Shown here: positions 10,455 through 18,853 of the stretch, piece after piece
Layout: each line of letters starts with the position of its first letter
Numbering within the stretch: position 1 is the stretch's first letter
Assembly (NCBI RefSeq): GCF_000218785.1
Contig: NZ_AFPO01000012.1
Location: forward strand, 124,001-188,000
Direction: 5' to 3'
Origin: Idiomarina sp. A28L
GTDB lineage: Bacteria; Pseudomonadota; Gammaproteobacteria; Enterobacterales; Alteromonadaceae
Length of the DNA: 64,000 nt
Made by a program: the position numbers and the translations under genes
Notes under the pieces: generated by a model
What the model saw: the letters and a program-made list of their open reading frames with translations, nothing else
Told to the model about the DNA's origin: nothing
Database searches by the model: none

Positions 10455-11393
10455 TTAAAGGCTAAGTGCATCATTATCAGATGCGATACCTGCCACGCCG
10501 GCAGCAATCGGCATTTTTTCTACCAAGAAATCAATTAAAACACGGACAGCCGGTAATAAGCCACGCCGGTATGGGTAAACCAAATGTAACTTGCCTACCG
10601 GCATTTGCCACCGTGGTAATACCCTCACCAAGCGCCCTTGCTTCACGTAATCGCGGCATAAATAAGTTGGCAAGGAAACAACACCCTGATGTTGATAAGC
10701 TGCTTCTCGGAGTACCCATAAATCATCGGTTATAAGCCGCGCTTGATAAGATACCACTAAGTTTTCGCCACTCTCACTCAAAAATGACCATTGATAGCGC
10801 CCAGATGAATAATGCATTGATAGCGCTGGCCAATTCATTAAATCGGTTGGATGTTGCGGCTCCCCATATTCAGCCACTAGCTTGGGGCTAGCATACAAAG
10901 CTTGACCTGAAGGTAATAGCTCACGGCCAATAAGTGATGACTCCTCAAGAGTAGGCCGCACACGAAGGGCTATATCAACCTGCTCTTCAATTAGGTTTAC
11001 CGGCTTATTCGTCATTACTAAATCGATACTTACATCGGGGTAACGTGCCATGAACTCCGGTAGAATCTGCACTAGCAATGATTGGCTAATGGCATAAGGG
11101 CTACTTAAGCGCACTTTGCCTCTGGGTTTCTCTTGAACGAATTGGGTAACCTGCTCAGCCGCATTAGCGGCCGCCACAACCGTTTGGCAATGAACTAAGA
11201 ATTCTCTTCCTACATCGGTAAGGTAGAGCTTTCGGGTAGTGCGATTCAATAGCCGTACACCTAATTCACTCTCTAGATCAGCAATTCGCCTACTTAGGGT
11301 GGATTTCGGAATACCAAGGCTACGTGCCGCTGCGCTAAAACTGCCGTGCTCAACAACGTGAGCGAACCAGGCAAGGTTGGTAATATCTTTCAT
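10455..11393 (-). CDS. LysR-family transcriptional regulator
   Basis: This 312-residue protein has an N-terminal winged helix-turn-helix (about residues 5-63, with FSAAARSLGIPKSTLSRRI) and a periplasmic-binding-like effector domain (about 90-295). It is closest in pattern to the CrgA/DmlR-like LysR group. It is transcribed divergently from the azoreductase gene with a 169-base shared intergenic region, the standard layout in which a LysR protein represses itself and activates its neighbour. The inducer is unknown; quinones or azo compounds are plausible from the neighbour's function. Confidence 0.92.
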   Translation of the reverse strand: MKDITNLAWFAHVVEHGSFSAAARSLGIPKSTLSRRIADLESELGVRLLNRTTRKLYLTDVGREFLVHCQTVVAAANAAEQVTQFVQEKPRGKVRLSSPYAISQSLLVQILPEFMARYPDVSIDLVMTNKPVNLIEEQVDIALRVRPTLEESSLIGRELLPSGQALYASPKLVAEYGEPQHPTDLMNWPALSMHYSSGRYQWSFLSESGENLVVSYQARLITDDLWVLREAAYQHQGVVSLPTYLCRDYVKQGRLVRVLPRWQMPVGKLHLVYPYRRGLLPAVRVLIDFLVEKMPIAAGVAGIASDNDALSL

Positions 11394-11399
11394 TTAATT

Positions 11400-11415
11400 G
11401 TTCCATTTATGAAAC
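11400..11415. promoter_or_regulatory. Candidate LysR operator (T-N11-A dyad)
   Basis: The intergenic region between the divergent LysR and azoreductase genes contains an imperfect dyad GTTCC-N6-GAAAC, matching the T-N11-A form bound by LysR proteins. A further GGAAC half-site lies about 35 bases downstream, as expected for a recognition site plus an activation site. It is close to the lysR start codon, consistent with autorepression. Inferred from sequence pattern and gene context only. Confidence 0.45.
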
Positions 11416-11562
11416 AGTAGTTCTCATATTACCTATCTAGTAGTGAAAGTGGAACATCTTTATGATTAACGCATTCTCGAAGCTAAAGATTTTTCTTGCG
11501 GCTTCAGCCTAATAAACAACCTTGCTCGTAGCAATGCTGTTATTCACAAACGAGGTATAAAC

Positions 11563-12171
11563 ATGAATATTTTACACATCCAAGCTGGCATTTTTGGTGA
11601 CCAATCAGTAAGCCGCCAACTAAGCGATAAAATTGTAGCGCGTTTAACGGCACAGAATACCGATGCAAAAGTGATTGTGCGTGATTTGATCAATACACCG
11701 ATTAATCATTTAGACGCTGAGATCCTGCTCGCTGGAGGCACCGCTGAAGCTGAACGCAGCGAGCGCCAAGTAAGTGAGTTGGCCCTTACCGAAAAATTGT
11801 TAGAAGAACTTTTTGCCGCCGATGTCATTGTTATTAGCGCACCAATGTACAATTTCTCGATTCCTACTCAGTTAAAAGCCTGGATAGACCGTATCGCACA
11901 AGCGGGCCGCACTTTCCGTTATACCGAGAGCGGCGCTGAAGGCCTAGTTCTCGGCAAAAAAGTATATATCGCTTCTGCCCGCGGCGGCATTTATAGCGAA
12001 GGCCCTGCTGTAGGTATGGAGCACCAAGAAAGTTTCTTGCAAGGCGTGCTTGGCTTTATTGGTATCACCGATGTAACCACTGTTCGTGCTGAAGGTGTGA
12101 ATTTAGGTGAAGAGCCGCGCGCTAACGCCATTGCTGCAGCAAGCGAAGAAATCACAGCATTGAATGCCTAA
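11563..12171 (+). CDS. azoR: FMN-dependent NADH-azoreductase
   Basis: This 202-residue flavodoxin-fold enzyme belongs to the AzoR/AcpD family, which uses NADH and FMN for two-electron reduction of quinones and azo compounds, protecting against thiol-reactive quinone stress. The conserved APMYNFSIPTQLKAWIDRI segment and the following GRTF and SARGGIY motifs are intact, and the length equals that of E. coli AzoR. A GAGG ribosome-binding site precedes the ATG. It is probably controlled by the divergent LysR gene. A strong terminator structure follows. Confidence 0.93.
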   Translation: MNILHIQAGIFGDQSVSRQLSDKIVARLTAQNTDAKVIVRDLINTPINHLDAEILLAGGTAEAERSERQVSELALTEKLLEELFAADVIVISAPMYNFSIPTQLKAWIDRIAQAGRTFRYTESGAEGLVLGKKVYIASARGGIYSEGPAVGMEHQESFLQGVLGFIGITDVTTVRAEGVNLGEEPRANAIAAASEEITALNA

Positions 12172-12244
12172 GGAAGTAGCTAGAAGTTGAAGTTCTGATA
12201 GTTACTATTGAAGTTGCAGGCACTATTGCTAACAACCTATGAAT

Positions 12245-12335
12245 AAAAAGAGCTCTCTTTGATTGTGAAGTGCCCCCAGTAATTGGATGTCCAACTATTG
12301 GGGGGCACTTCACTTTGATTGAAAGCTCTTTTTTT
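12245..12335 (+). terminator. Intrinsic terminator of azoR, apparently interrupted
   Basis: Outer arms AAAAAGAGCT (12245-12254) and AGCTCTTTTTTT (12324-12335) form a stem with a T-rich end, a classic rho-independent terminator for azoR. Between the arms lies a second long inverted repeat (12266-12312) flanked by nine-base direct repeats. Without the insert the outer arms would form a compact hairpin. The rest of the 422-base gap before the next gene (12336-12593) shows no ORF or RNA gene that I can support. Confidence 0.7.
12266..12312. mobile_element. 47-bp fused inverted-repeat pair, probable IS3-family end remnant
   Basis: The left arm TGAAGTGCCCCC-AGTAATTGGA faces the right arm, which in reverse complement reads TGAAGTGCCCCCC-AATAGTTGGA; only TG separates them. 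Both resemble IS3-family (IS150-like) terminal repeats, which typically end in a C-run followed by TTGGA. The element is flanked on both sides by CTTTGATTG (12257-12265 and 12313-12321). No transposase remains. A nine-base duplication is longer than usual for IS3 elements, so either the family call or the event may be wrong; a long-stem terminator is the alternative reading. Confidence 0.45.
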
Positions 12336-12593
12336 ATGCATTCAATTTATCTAGCAACGTTTTTACCCATAAATTTCACTTCAGAGGCTAGTATCTACAG
12401 TATTGCTAAAGTATTCTGAAACTACTCGTACTCATGTTGCCTAGATTCAATTAATAACTGCAACGCAGAGAGTACAAACGTCATTCCAATGATGCAGAGT
12501 GCAATGAGGCAGCCATAAACGCTTAGCAAATAAATTGCGCCCTGAATGGTGTTACGAATAAATGCCCTACAACAATAACAAGGTAAGTGTGAA

Positions 12594-13220
12594 ATGTTCA
12601 TTCAAGCACGTTCGTTAAAGTATTTTTTATTGCTAACCATACTCGGTTTTTTAAATACGACTATTAGTGCTAATGCATTTGCGAATGATGACGATAATAT
12701 TTTGCACGGGCCAAACTGGCGAGTACTTGATATTAGTTATGCCACCGAGCGCGATCGGGATAGCGATGCTAAGGCCGATGTTCTTAATTTACGAGCAAGC
12801 CTGCCAGTAATGGCTCATGGGCTTTTCGCCGTTGAGTTAAACGCAGGTGAGATAACTAATGGCCAAAATCTTGGCGATATGAATGCTTACCAGCTTAATC
12901 TGATGGGCGGGTTACGAATGGCAGCGAGCGATAGCGCTGATTTATTTGTATTAGCCGGCGCAACCCGAGTTGAAATGGAAACGGATAGCTACAACGTAGG
13001 CGAACATGGTTTCATTACCCAAGCCGGAATGCGCGGAAGGCTTAATGAGAATTTAGATATCTCTAGTTACATTCAGTTTTCCAAAACTGGTGGAATGAGT
13101 ACTTCAAGCTGGCACGGCGATGTGCGATATAACTTATTTGAGCGGGTTGATTTATATCTTGGTGCCGGGATATATAGCCGAGCTTGGAGCGGCAAAATTG
13201 GGTTTTCATTACACTTTTAG
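12594..13220 (+). CDS. Predicted outer-membrane beta-barrel protein
   Basis: This 208-residue protein has a hydrophobic signal peptide (about residues 8-29, ending ANAFA) followed by alternating amphipathic strands, and ends in IGFSLHF, the terminal phenylalanine recognised by the BAM assembly machinery. Its eight or so predicted strands suggest a small OmpW/OmpX-size barrel. I do not recognise a named family. The signal peptide contains no cysteine, so it is not a lipoprotein. It stands alone between the azoR terminator and the GGDEF-EAL gene. Confidence 0.65.
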   Translation: MFIQARSLKYFLLLTILGFLNTTISANAFANDDDNILHGPNWRVLDISYATERDRDSDAKADVLNLRASLPVMAHGLFAVELNAGEITNGQNLGDMNAYQLNLMGGLRMAASDSADLFVLAGATRVEMETDSYNVGEHGFITQAGMRGRLNENLDISSYIQFSKTGGMSTSSWHGDVRYNLFERVDLYLGAGIYSRAWSGKIGFSLHF

Positions 13221-13342
13221 GCACATCAGAATGAGATACAGCTGATAATAAGTATCAAGATAGTACTCTATTAGTACCTTTCCTTTAACTTTCATGGCTG
13301 TTATGTTTTTAAACTAAAATTGACAAAGGCTATTGCGAATAT

Positions 13343-14887
13343 ATGGCTCCCTGGCAATCAACTGCGTTACGAACAGCGATATATATTATATTTGGTATTC
13401 TTTGGATCTTGTATTCAGATCGCTTTCTTGCCGGCATTATCACCGATTCGGAAACTCTTACCCAGTTGCAAACCTACAAAGGCTGGGCCTTTATTCTTGT
13501 TACCGGTTTTCTATTATATTTCTTAATGTTCAGCGGAATTCGCCGCGAACGCTCTTTATCAGAGCGCGATAGCCTTACGCAATTACTAAATCGGCACATG
13601 TTTCAACAAGATTTGAATTCAGAAATAACCCTAGCCAAACAAGAAAACCGTATGCTTGGGCTTATTAGTTTAAACCTCGATGAATTCCGCAAAGTAAATC
13701 ATTCCGCTGGCCAACAAGCTGGTGATCAACTCCTTAAAGATATCGCCACCGCAATGCGGAAATATTTTCGTGAAAAGCGCTGTATATTTGGCCGTGTAGC
13801 GGGTGACGAATTTACTATATTAGTTACCGACATTAAGGATTGTAATGAAGCAATTACTTTAACTCAGGGTTTTCAGAAAAAAATTCGTCAATTAAAAATT
13901 CAGGGGCTCGATGCACTTTCAGTATCTGCTTGCGCTGGTATTGCTATTTATCCTAATGATGCCGATAACACCCGTGATTTAACCAATGCTGCAAATATAG
14001 CCTTAGAAGAAGCAAAAAACCTCGGTGCCGGAAACTTGCGTGTTTACGATCACTTTTTTGGTGAAAATATGCACTCACGTTTGCAGCTCACCGCAGATTT
14101 AAGGCAAGCATTAGAAACTGACTCGCTAAGTATTGCTTATCAGCCTCAGTTCGATGCTAATTCACTTGAAATTACCGGCGTTGAAGCGTTATTACGCTGG
14201 CACCACCCAGAGCATGGCCCAATATCACCAGATACATTTATTCCATTGGCTGAGCAACAAGGGTTAATTGGCAATATTACCGATTTTGTTTGTAGAAAAG
14301 CACTAGCAGAGTTAACCGATGCAAACCTGTTAGGTAAAGAAGTGCCTCGATTATCAATAAATGTTTCTGCACATGATTTTGAAGATGAAAACAGTATTGA
14401 TCGCTTTCGCTCTCGATTCGAATTTGTAGAAGATTGGTCGTTGTTACAGCTTGAGCTCACAGAAACAGCAGCTATCAATAACTTTGAAAATACTCTCGCA
14501 GTTTTAAGCTCACTGCAAAAAGCCAAAATTAATATCTCCATAGATGATTTCGGAACCGGCTATTCCTCACTTAGTATCTTGCGGAAACTTCCAATCGATG
14601 AAGTTAAAATTGATCGTTCCTTCATTCGCGATATTCCTACCAACGAAGATGATCGAACCATTGTAAGAACCATTTTAGCTATGGCTCATTCATTACAGTT
14701 GCGTGTTGTGGGGGAAGGTGTAGAGTGTCAGGCACAGGCTGAGTTCTTACAGAAATATGGCTGCCATGAACTACAAGGCTACTTATTAGCGCAGCCCATG
14801 CCAATGAAATCACTGGTGGAATTTTGTAGTTCCAAGCAAACGCATCTAAAATCAATATTAGAAGCAAGCTCGCACGCTACAAACTGA
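13343..14887 (+). CDS. Membrane GGDEF-EAL protein, probable c-di-GMP phosphodiesterase
   Basis: The 514-residue protein has two N-terminal membrane helices (about residues 12-30 and 48-65), a GGDEF domain (about 75-235) and an EAL domain (about 255-500). The GGDEF signature is AGDEF at 153-157 and no RxxD inhibitory site is visible just upstream, so cyclase activity is uncertain. The EAL domain keeps the family motifs: EALLRW (281), the NVS asparagine, ELTE, DDFGTGYSSL, VKIDR and EGVE. It most likely degrades cyclic di-GMP, with the GGDEF domain perhaps acting as a GTP sensor. There is no separate periplasmic sensory domain. Confidence 0.9.
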   Translation: MAPWQSTALRTAIYIIFGILWILYSDRFLAGIITDSETLTQLQTYKGWAFILVTGFLLYFLMFSGIRRERSLSERDSLTQLLNRHMFQQDLNSEITLAKQENRMLGLISLNLDEFRKVNHSAGQQAGDQLLKDIATAMRKYFREKRCIFGRVAGDEFTILVTDIKDCNEAITLTQGFQKKIRQLKIQGLDALSVSACAGIAIYPNDADNTRDLTNAANIALEEAKNLGAGNLRVYDHFFGENMHSRLQLTADLRQALETDSLSIAYQPQFDANSLEITGVEALLRWHHPEHGPISPDTFIPLAEQQGLIGNITDFVCRKALAELTDANLLGKEVPRLSINVSAHDFEDENSIDRFRSRFEFVEDWSLLQLELTETAAINNFENTLAVLSSLQKAKINISIDDFGTGYSSLSILRKLPIDEVKIDRSFIRDIPTNEDDRTIVRTILAMAHSLQLRVVGEGVECQAQAEFLQKYGCHELQGYLLAQPMPMKSLVEFCSSKQTHLKSILEASSHATN

Positions 14888-14955
14888 ACAAAGTACAATG
14901 GGCGGGCAATCTCGATGCGAAGCTTTACATGGCTAACTGGTTTCCACCACTTTAA

Positions 14956-15555
14956 ATGAGTTTAAATATGCAGGCCCTTCGGTTTTGTTTGTTTCTTCTA
15001 ATGTGCATTGTGCTTTTCGGTTGCCAAACGAACGGTAGCGAGCAACCACAACCGCCAATAGTGGTGAAGCCACTAACTCTTGAGCAGTATTGCGAAACCA
15101 ATACCTGCCGAGAGGATATTGATATTTTGGTTGCTACTGCAGAAGGTGAATACACCCTTACCCAACTGCAATATTGGCCTGTTGTTTACCAAGGCGATAT
15201 TACTGTCCTGCCGGGCGAACGCCTATACATCGAAGCTGATATTGATGACGAAAATAATATTACTGAGCTTCGCGCGGTAGAAGAAAATGAACACCCTGAA
15301 CGTACCTTTGAGTTATTTTTCGCCCAGATACGCGGCAGCTATGGCATGTTCTTTTCTGTGCGGAATCCCCTAGAAAGCCCAGTACATTTTGATTTCGAGC
15401 TTACCGATGTTAACGGTAGAGAATTCCGAGTTGGTAGCTGCCCGGTGCGTAGTAATCGCTCGTTTCTAGAGCGTTGGGCGGAGCCTGCCATGCAAATAAC
15501 CTTGAGCAATCCACGCATACTAGAACCAACTGCCGATATCGTATGTTCTGGATGA
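14956..15555 (+). CDS. Predicted lipoprotein, function unknown
   Basis: This 199-residue product has a type II signal peptide with lipobox LFGC (Cys23 counting from the ATG at 14956); Met5 at 14968 is an alternative start. The mature part is acidic and contains a CETNTCRED motif, an internal GSCPVRSNRSF segment and a terminal cysteine, so disulfides are likely. I do not recognise a domain. It ends 19 bases before deoD on the same strand and may be cotranscribed with it. It is probably anchored in the outer membrane because position +2 after the cysteine is Gln, not Asp. Confidence 0.7.
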   Translation: MSLNMQALRFCLFLLMCIVLFGCQTNGSEQPQPPIVVKPLTLEQYCETNTCREDIDILVATAEGEYTLTQLQYWPVVYQGDITVLPGERLYIEADIDDENNITELRAVEENEHPERTFELFFAQIRGSYGMFFSVRNPLESPVHFDFELTDVNGREFRVGSCPVRSNRSFLERWAEPAMQITLSNPRILEPTADIVCSG

Positions 15556-15574
15556 ACGCCATATTGGAGATTCA

Positions 15575-16288
15575 ATGACCCCTCATATTCACGCCAAAGT
15601 TGGCGATTTTGCAAAAACCGTTTTAATGCCAGGCGATCCGTTACGCGCTAAATTTATCGCAGAAACCTACCTTGAGGATGTCCGTGAAATTAGTAACGTG
15701 CGCAATATCCTTGCCTACACTGGGAAGTATCAAGGCAAACCGGTGAGTGTTATGGCTAGCGGCATGGGCATGCCCAGTATTGGTATTTACTCTTGGGAGC
15801 TTTTTAGCGTATTCGGCGTGGAAAACATTATTCGAGTTGGTTCTTGTGGTGCCTATACCGAAGCGCTTCAGTTGCATGATGTTTTACTAGCAGAGAAAGT
15901 GTGGTCGGAATCTACATTTGCGCAAACTCAAAACGGTGAAGCATCACCATTTAATGCACCTAGCACTATATTGAACCAATACTTAACAGAAAGTGCAAAA
16001 CGTGCCCGCACAAAAATACATCACGCAATAATACATTCCAGTGATGTATTTTATCGCAACGACCACATGAGTTTTAAGAAGATTTACCAAGAAGTTGGCG
16101 CCGTAGCGGTAGAAATGGAATCATTTGCGTTGTTTCATAATGCGCGTACTCTGAACAAGCACGCGGCATGTTTATTAACCGTATCCGACCATTTGCTAAC
16201 TAATGAAGCCACAACGAGCAGCAAGCGCGAAACCGGCTTCACGCAAATGATAGAGATTGCCTTAGGCTCACTTCAAGATTGCGCGTAA
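15575..16288 (+). CDS. deoD: Purine-nucleoside phosphorylase DeoD
   Basis: DeoD phosphorolyses purine (deoxy)nucleosides to the free base and (deoxy)ribose-1-phosphate in salvage. The 237-residue length matches the bacterial hexameric type. Visible motifs are VLMPGDPLRAKFIAE, GSGMGMPS-like ASGMGMPSIGIY, RVGSCGAY and VEMESFALF, and the base-binding aspartate lies in VSDHLLTN. A GGAG ribosome-binding site precedes the ATG. The usual deoA, deoB and deoC partners are absent here. Its 3' end overlaps the convergent META-domain gene by 21 bases. Confidence 0.95.
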   Translation: MTPHIHAKVGDFAKTVLMPGDPLRAKFIAETYLEDVREISNVRNILAYTGKYQGKPVSVMASGMGMPSIGIYSWELFSVFGVENIIRVGSCGAYTEALQLHDVLLAEKVWSESTFAQTQNGEASPFNAPSTILNQYLTESAKRARTKIHHAIIHSSDVFYRNDHMSFKKIYQEVGAVAVEMESFALFHNARTLNKHAACLLTVSDHLLTNEATTSSKRETGFTQMIEIALGSLQDCA

Positions 16289-17026
16289 ATATTCGCCCGA
16301 ATGGGTGATCAAATGCAACGCTCCATCTTCCTGTATATCGAATAGCACTACATCGCCTAGGCTTTCCAGTACGGCGCTTTCGGTATCCATTTGTATACTC
16401 GGGCAGGCCATCCGCGTGGAAGCTAATTGATTTAACTGAAAATTTTCCCCTGTGTGCGAATAGTGGCCAACAAAACGATTACAGCCACTATTACCATAAG
16501 CTTCACCATCAGCACCAAAATTAATAGTTACATCTACATTTGCCGCAATGCTATTGCCTTTTATGTGCGTGATTTGCCATTCACCTACCGTTAATAATTC
16601 CCTAGAATCACCAGCGCAACCATAATAGGTATCTTCACCCAACGTCACTACTACGGTTTTCGGGTACGGCATTCCCGTCATCGAATCATTGCAAATTTCA
16701 TTAGTAAACGTTGCGGAGCCTGCGGCTCCGCTGATACCAGACGCAAACAGCTGATAATCATTAACGGCCTTCTGTTGCCAGGCAAAGCGCAATTGCTCTT
16801 CGCTTAAACGATTCATTTCCACTCGTGTTTCAAACACAGTTAGATTCCAAAATGGCTCGTTACCGCGTGCCTCTAAAAGGATACCACCCGCCTCTTCCAC
16901 ACAGCATTCCACGTTTTCTATGGGTGCGGAGCAAGCGCTCACGGTTAACCCCAGTGCAAGCCAAGATACGAGTTTTGTTAACTTAAGCAATTCACGATTT
17001 TGCCGCTGACAATTTTTGTTTGGCAT
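16268..17026 (-). CDS. META-domain lipoprotein (HslJ-like) with N-terminal COG3650-like domain
   Basis: This 252-residue lipoprotein (lipobox VSAC) has two parts. The N-terminal part (about residues 45-150) carries EARGNEPFWNLTV and a YYGCAGDS segment typical of COG3650-type cell-envelope domains. The C-terminal part (about 150-250) is a META domain with GNSGCNRFVGHY and the conserved STRMACP. META proteins such as HslJ are linked to envelope stress and novobiocin resistance, but the molecular activity is unknown. The gene starts four bases after the DUF6746 gene's stop and is likely cotranscribed with it. Confidence 0.85.
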   Translation of the reverse strand: MPNKNCQRQNRELLKLTKLVSWLALGLTVSACSAPIENVECCVEEAGGILLEARGNEPFWNLTVFETRVEMNRLSEEQLRFAWQQKAVNDYQLFASGISGAAGSATFTNEICNDSMTGMPYPKTVVVTLGEDTYYGCAGDSRELLTVGEWQITHIKGNSIAANVDVTINFGADGEAYGNSGCNRFVGHYSHTGENFQLNQLASTRMACPSIQMDTESAVLESLGDVVLFDIQEDGALHLITHSGEYLRAILK

Positions 17027-17029
17027 TCA

Positions 17030-17401
17030 TTATTTCTCTATTTTTCGTGCCGTTTCCAGGTACAAACGCGCCGACTCCCGAACACGTTCATACTCCATTC
17101 GCTCCGAGCCTAAATGCACTTCTTCTAGGGTTTCAGCAAGTTGTGATAGTTCTATAGTAATTCGTTCTAGAGCGTTCTCAAGCGTGTACGTGAGCTGGTG
17201 GATTTCGGCCATATCAGCCGGTTCCAAATCACCTTCCAGCACTAACGAAAGCTTTTCATTATACTCAGCGAAATTCACCAAAGCCTGCTCTAAAGTAGTG
17301 GCAGGTTCGCCTTTATAATGTTCGAAACGTTCCTGTGCAACAGCCGAGTGCATGCCCATAACTAGGAAGATACAAGTTAGGCTGTATTTTAATGTTTTCA
17401 T
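17030..17401 (-). CDS. Small periplasmic DUF6746-like protein
   Basis: The product is 123 residues with a cleavable signal peptide (residues 1-22, ending SAVA). The mature protein is almost entirely helical and acidic, beginning ERFEHYKGEPATTLEQAL, a pattern I associate with the DUF6746 family of marine gammaproteobacteria. No catalytic motif or cysteine is seen in the mature part. It precedes the META lipoprotein in the same direction. Confidence 0.7.
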   Translation of the reverse strand: MKTLKYSLTCIFLVMGMHSAVAQERFEHYKGEPATTLEQALVNFAEYNEKLSLVLEGDLEPADMAEIHQLTYTLENALERITIELSQLAETLEEVHLGSERMEYERVRESARLYLETARKIEK

Positions 17402-17456
17402 ATATCACCTTAACGTTTAACTAATGCCTCACAAAAAATAAAATAGGCTGGAATAT

Positions 17457-17936
17457 CTACTTTCTGCGCACAAACAATGCCACAACAGCTGCCGTAATAA
17501 TGCCCATAATGGCTGCGCCAACAAGGCTCTGAACTAAATAATTTGAAAAGCTGAAGTACGCGGCTGCATCCACAGCGTTCATGTGCTCCATCTCAACCGC
17601 GTGCGTTGCTGCATTGGTAAAGAAATACGGAGTAATCACATAATGAATAATAAGCTGCGCTAACGGGCTTAAAATCACCACCACAATAGTGATATAGATA
17701 CCGGTTATGAAGCCTTGAGCCCAATTCATCTTGCCGCCAAAATCCTTATCACGCTTAGCTTGCAGCGCAAGAACATAAACGGTGATCGCAATAATAGCAA
17801 AGATATTGGTATAAACAGGATGCACGGCAATATGCGTACTGTGCAGCCCTACTAAACGTTCAATCAGCATCCATACCAACATTGCAAGGGTGAAAATCAC
17901 ACCCCATTTAATTTCTGTTTTATATTGAGAGAACAT
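17457..17936 (-). CDS. DUF4199 integral membrane protein
   Basis: A 159-residue protein with four predicted membrane helices (about residues 10-28, 43-61, 76-98 and 132-154) and a basic C-terminus VRRK. The KMNWAQGFITGI segment before the third helix matches the DUF4199 family of uncharacterised inner-membrane proteins. It has its own start, 55 bases upstream of the DUF6746 gene, and no obvious partner. Confidence 0.75.
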   Translation of the reverse strand: MFSQYKTEIKWGVIFTLAMLVWMLIERLVGLHSTHIAVHPVYTNIFAIIAITVYVLALQAKRDKDFGGKMNWAQGFITGIYITIVVVILSPLAQLIIHYVITPYFFTNAATHAVEMEHMNAVDAAAYFSFSNYLVQSLVGAAIMGIITAAVVALFVRRK

Positions 17937-17990
17937 GGCGTTGCCTTTTTATTGTTGTGCGCTTACCTATGCACAATAGGCTTAAAAATG

Positions 17991-18039
17991 CGCGAAACTA
18001 GCGCGAAGTTAACAGCTAAAGCTAACTATACGCGAAGTT
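17991..18039. repeat. Short direct repeats downstream of ybjQ
   Basis: Three copies of a nine-base motif occur close together: CGCGAAACT (17991-17999), CGCGAAGTT (18002-18010) and CGCGAAGTT (18031-18039), with ATGCGC words on either side. The region lies in the gap between ybjQ and the DUF4199 gene, both on the minus strand. It could be a decayed repeat or an operator cluster; no function is assigned. Confidence 0.3.
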
Positions 18040-18071
18040 TATAAATGCGCAATTTTACCAACACACATATT

Positions 18072-18398
18072 TTAAGGCGCTAGCTTTACCGCGGTTCCAA
18101 ACACTAAAATCTCTGCCGCACTCGTGGCTACAACTGAAGTAGAAAAACGTACGCCCACAATAGCATCAGCACCTAAAGAGCGCGCTTCATCTATCATTCT
18201 ATCAATCGATTGCTCACGTGATTCCGCCATTAGTTTGGTGTAATCATGCAATTCACCACCCACAATATTTCGCAATCCGGCTAAAATATCGCGGCCAACA
18301 TGGCGGGCCCTAATGGTATTTCCGCGCACTATACCCAAAGTTTGGATAATTTCTTTACCCGCAATGGTTTCTGTTGTTACTACTAGTATCGGTTTCAT
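18072..18398 (-). CDS. YbjQ/UPF0145 family protein
   Basis: This 108-residue protein has the full YbjQ fold, with conserved GLVRGNT-like GIVRGNTIRARHVGRD at the start, ELHDYTKLM in the middle and GADAIVGVRFSTS towards the end. The family forms cytoplasmic pentamers related to heavy-metal-binding YbjQ; the function is not established. Its ATG overlaps the anti-sigma factor stop as ATGA, so it is the third gene of the sigma/anti-sigma operon. Confidence 0.9.
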   Translation of the reverse strand: MKPILVVTTETIAGKEIIQTLGIVRGNTIRARHVGRDILAGLRNIVGGELHDYTKLMAESREQSIDRMIDEARSLGADAIVGVRFSTSVVATSAAEILVFGTAVKLAP

Positions 18399-18853
18399 AA
18401 GTTTACCTTTTTATATTTATCCGTTTTACGCGCAACAATTCGCTGCCGAAGTACACTCAAGAATAGTACAGCTAACCCAAGGTATAAGCCCGCCACGCCG
18501 AGGCGGAGCCACCAAGGCGTTCCGGTATCGGTTAATAACTCACGGGAAAGCTCCCACACAAAGAAGCCGCCCACCAGTAGAAATCCTAAAGCAAATAAGC
18601 TCCAACCTATCCAACTCAACCAACGTGCCGGTTGATCATTAAGAATAGTTGGCAAATCGCGAGCATCTACACTGGTTAATAGCGCATCTTTTACATCAGT
18701 GCGCATGCTCTCTAATTCCTGCAATAAAGCACTGCACTCAGGGCACTGTTGAATGTGCAGATAAATGCGTTGTTGCTCCTGCTGGGTTAGCTCATCATCT
18801 AAATAGGCTGATAATTTTTCTTCTACTGCTTCACAAGGATTCGGCTTATTCAT
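18395..18853 (-). CDS. Anti-sigma factor with zf-HC2 (ZAS) domain
   Basis: The 152-residue protein has an N-terminal ZAS zinc-binding motif (Cys7, His33-x3-Cys37-x2-Cys40) and two predicted membrane helices (about residues 78-102 and 117-137). It directly follows an ECF sigma gene, overlapping it by eight bases, so it is very probably the sigma factor's cognate membrane-anchored inhibitor. ZAS cysteines often respond to oxidants; regulated proteolysis of the membrane part is the other common release route. Confidence 0.88.
   Translation of the reverse strand: MNKPNPCEAVEEKLSAYLDDELTQQEQQRIYLHIQQCPECSALLQELESMRTDVKDALLTSVDARDLPTILNDQPARWLSWIGWSLFALGFLLVGGFFVWELSRELLTDTGTPWWLRLGVAGLYLGLAVLFLSVLRQRIVARKTDKYKKVNL

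Noticed and set aside
14146-14541. 131-codon minus-strand ORF inside the GGDEF-EAL gene
   Set aside because: It is a shadow of the conserved EAL domain, low in complexity and serine-rich.
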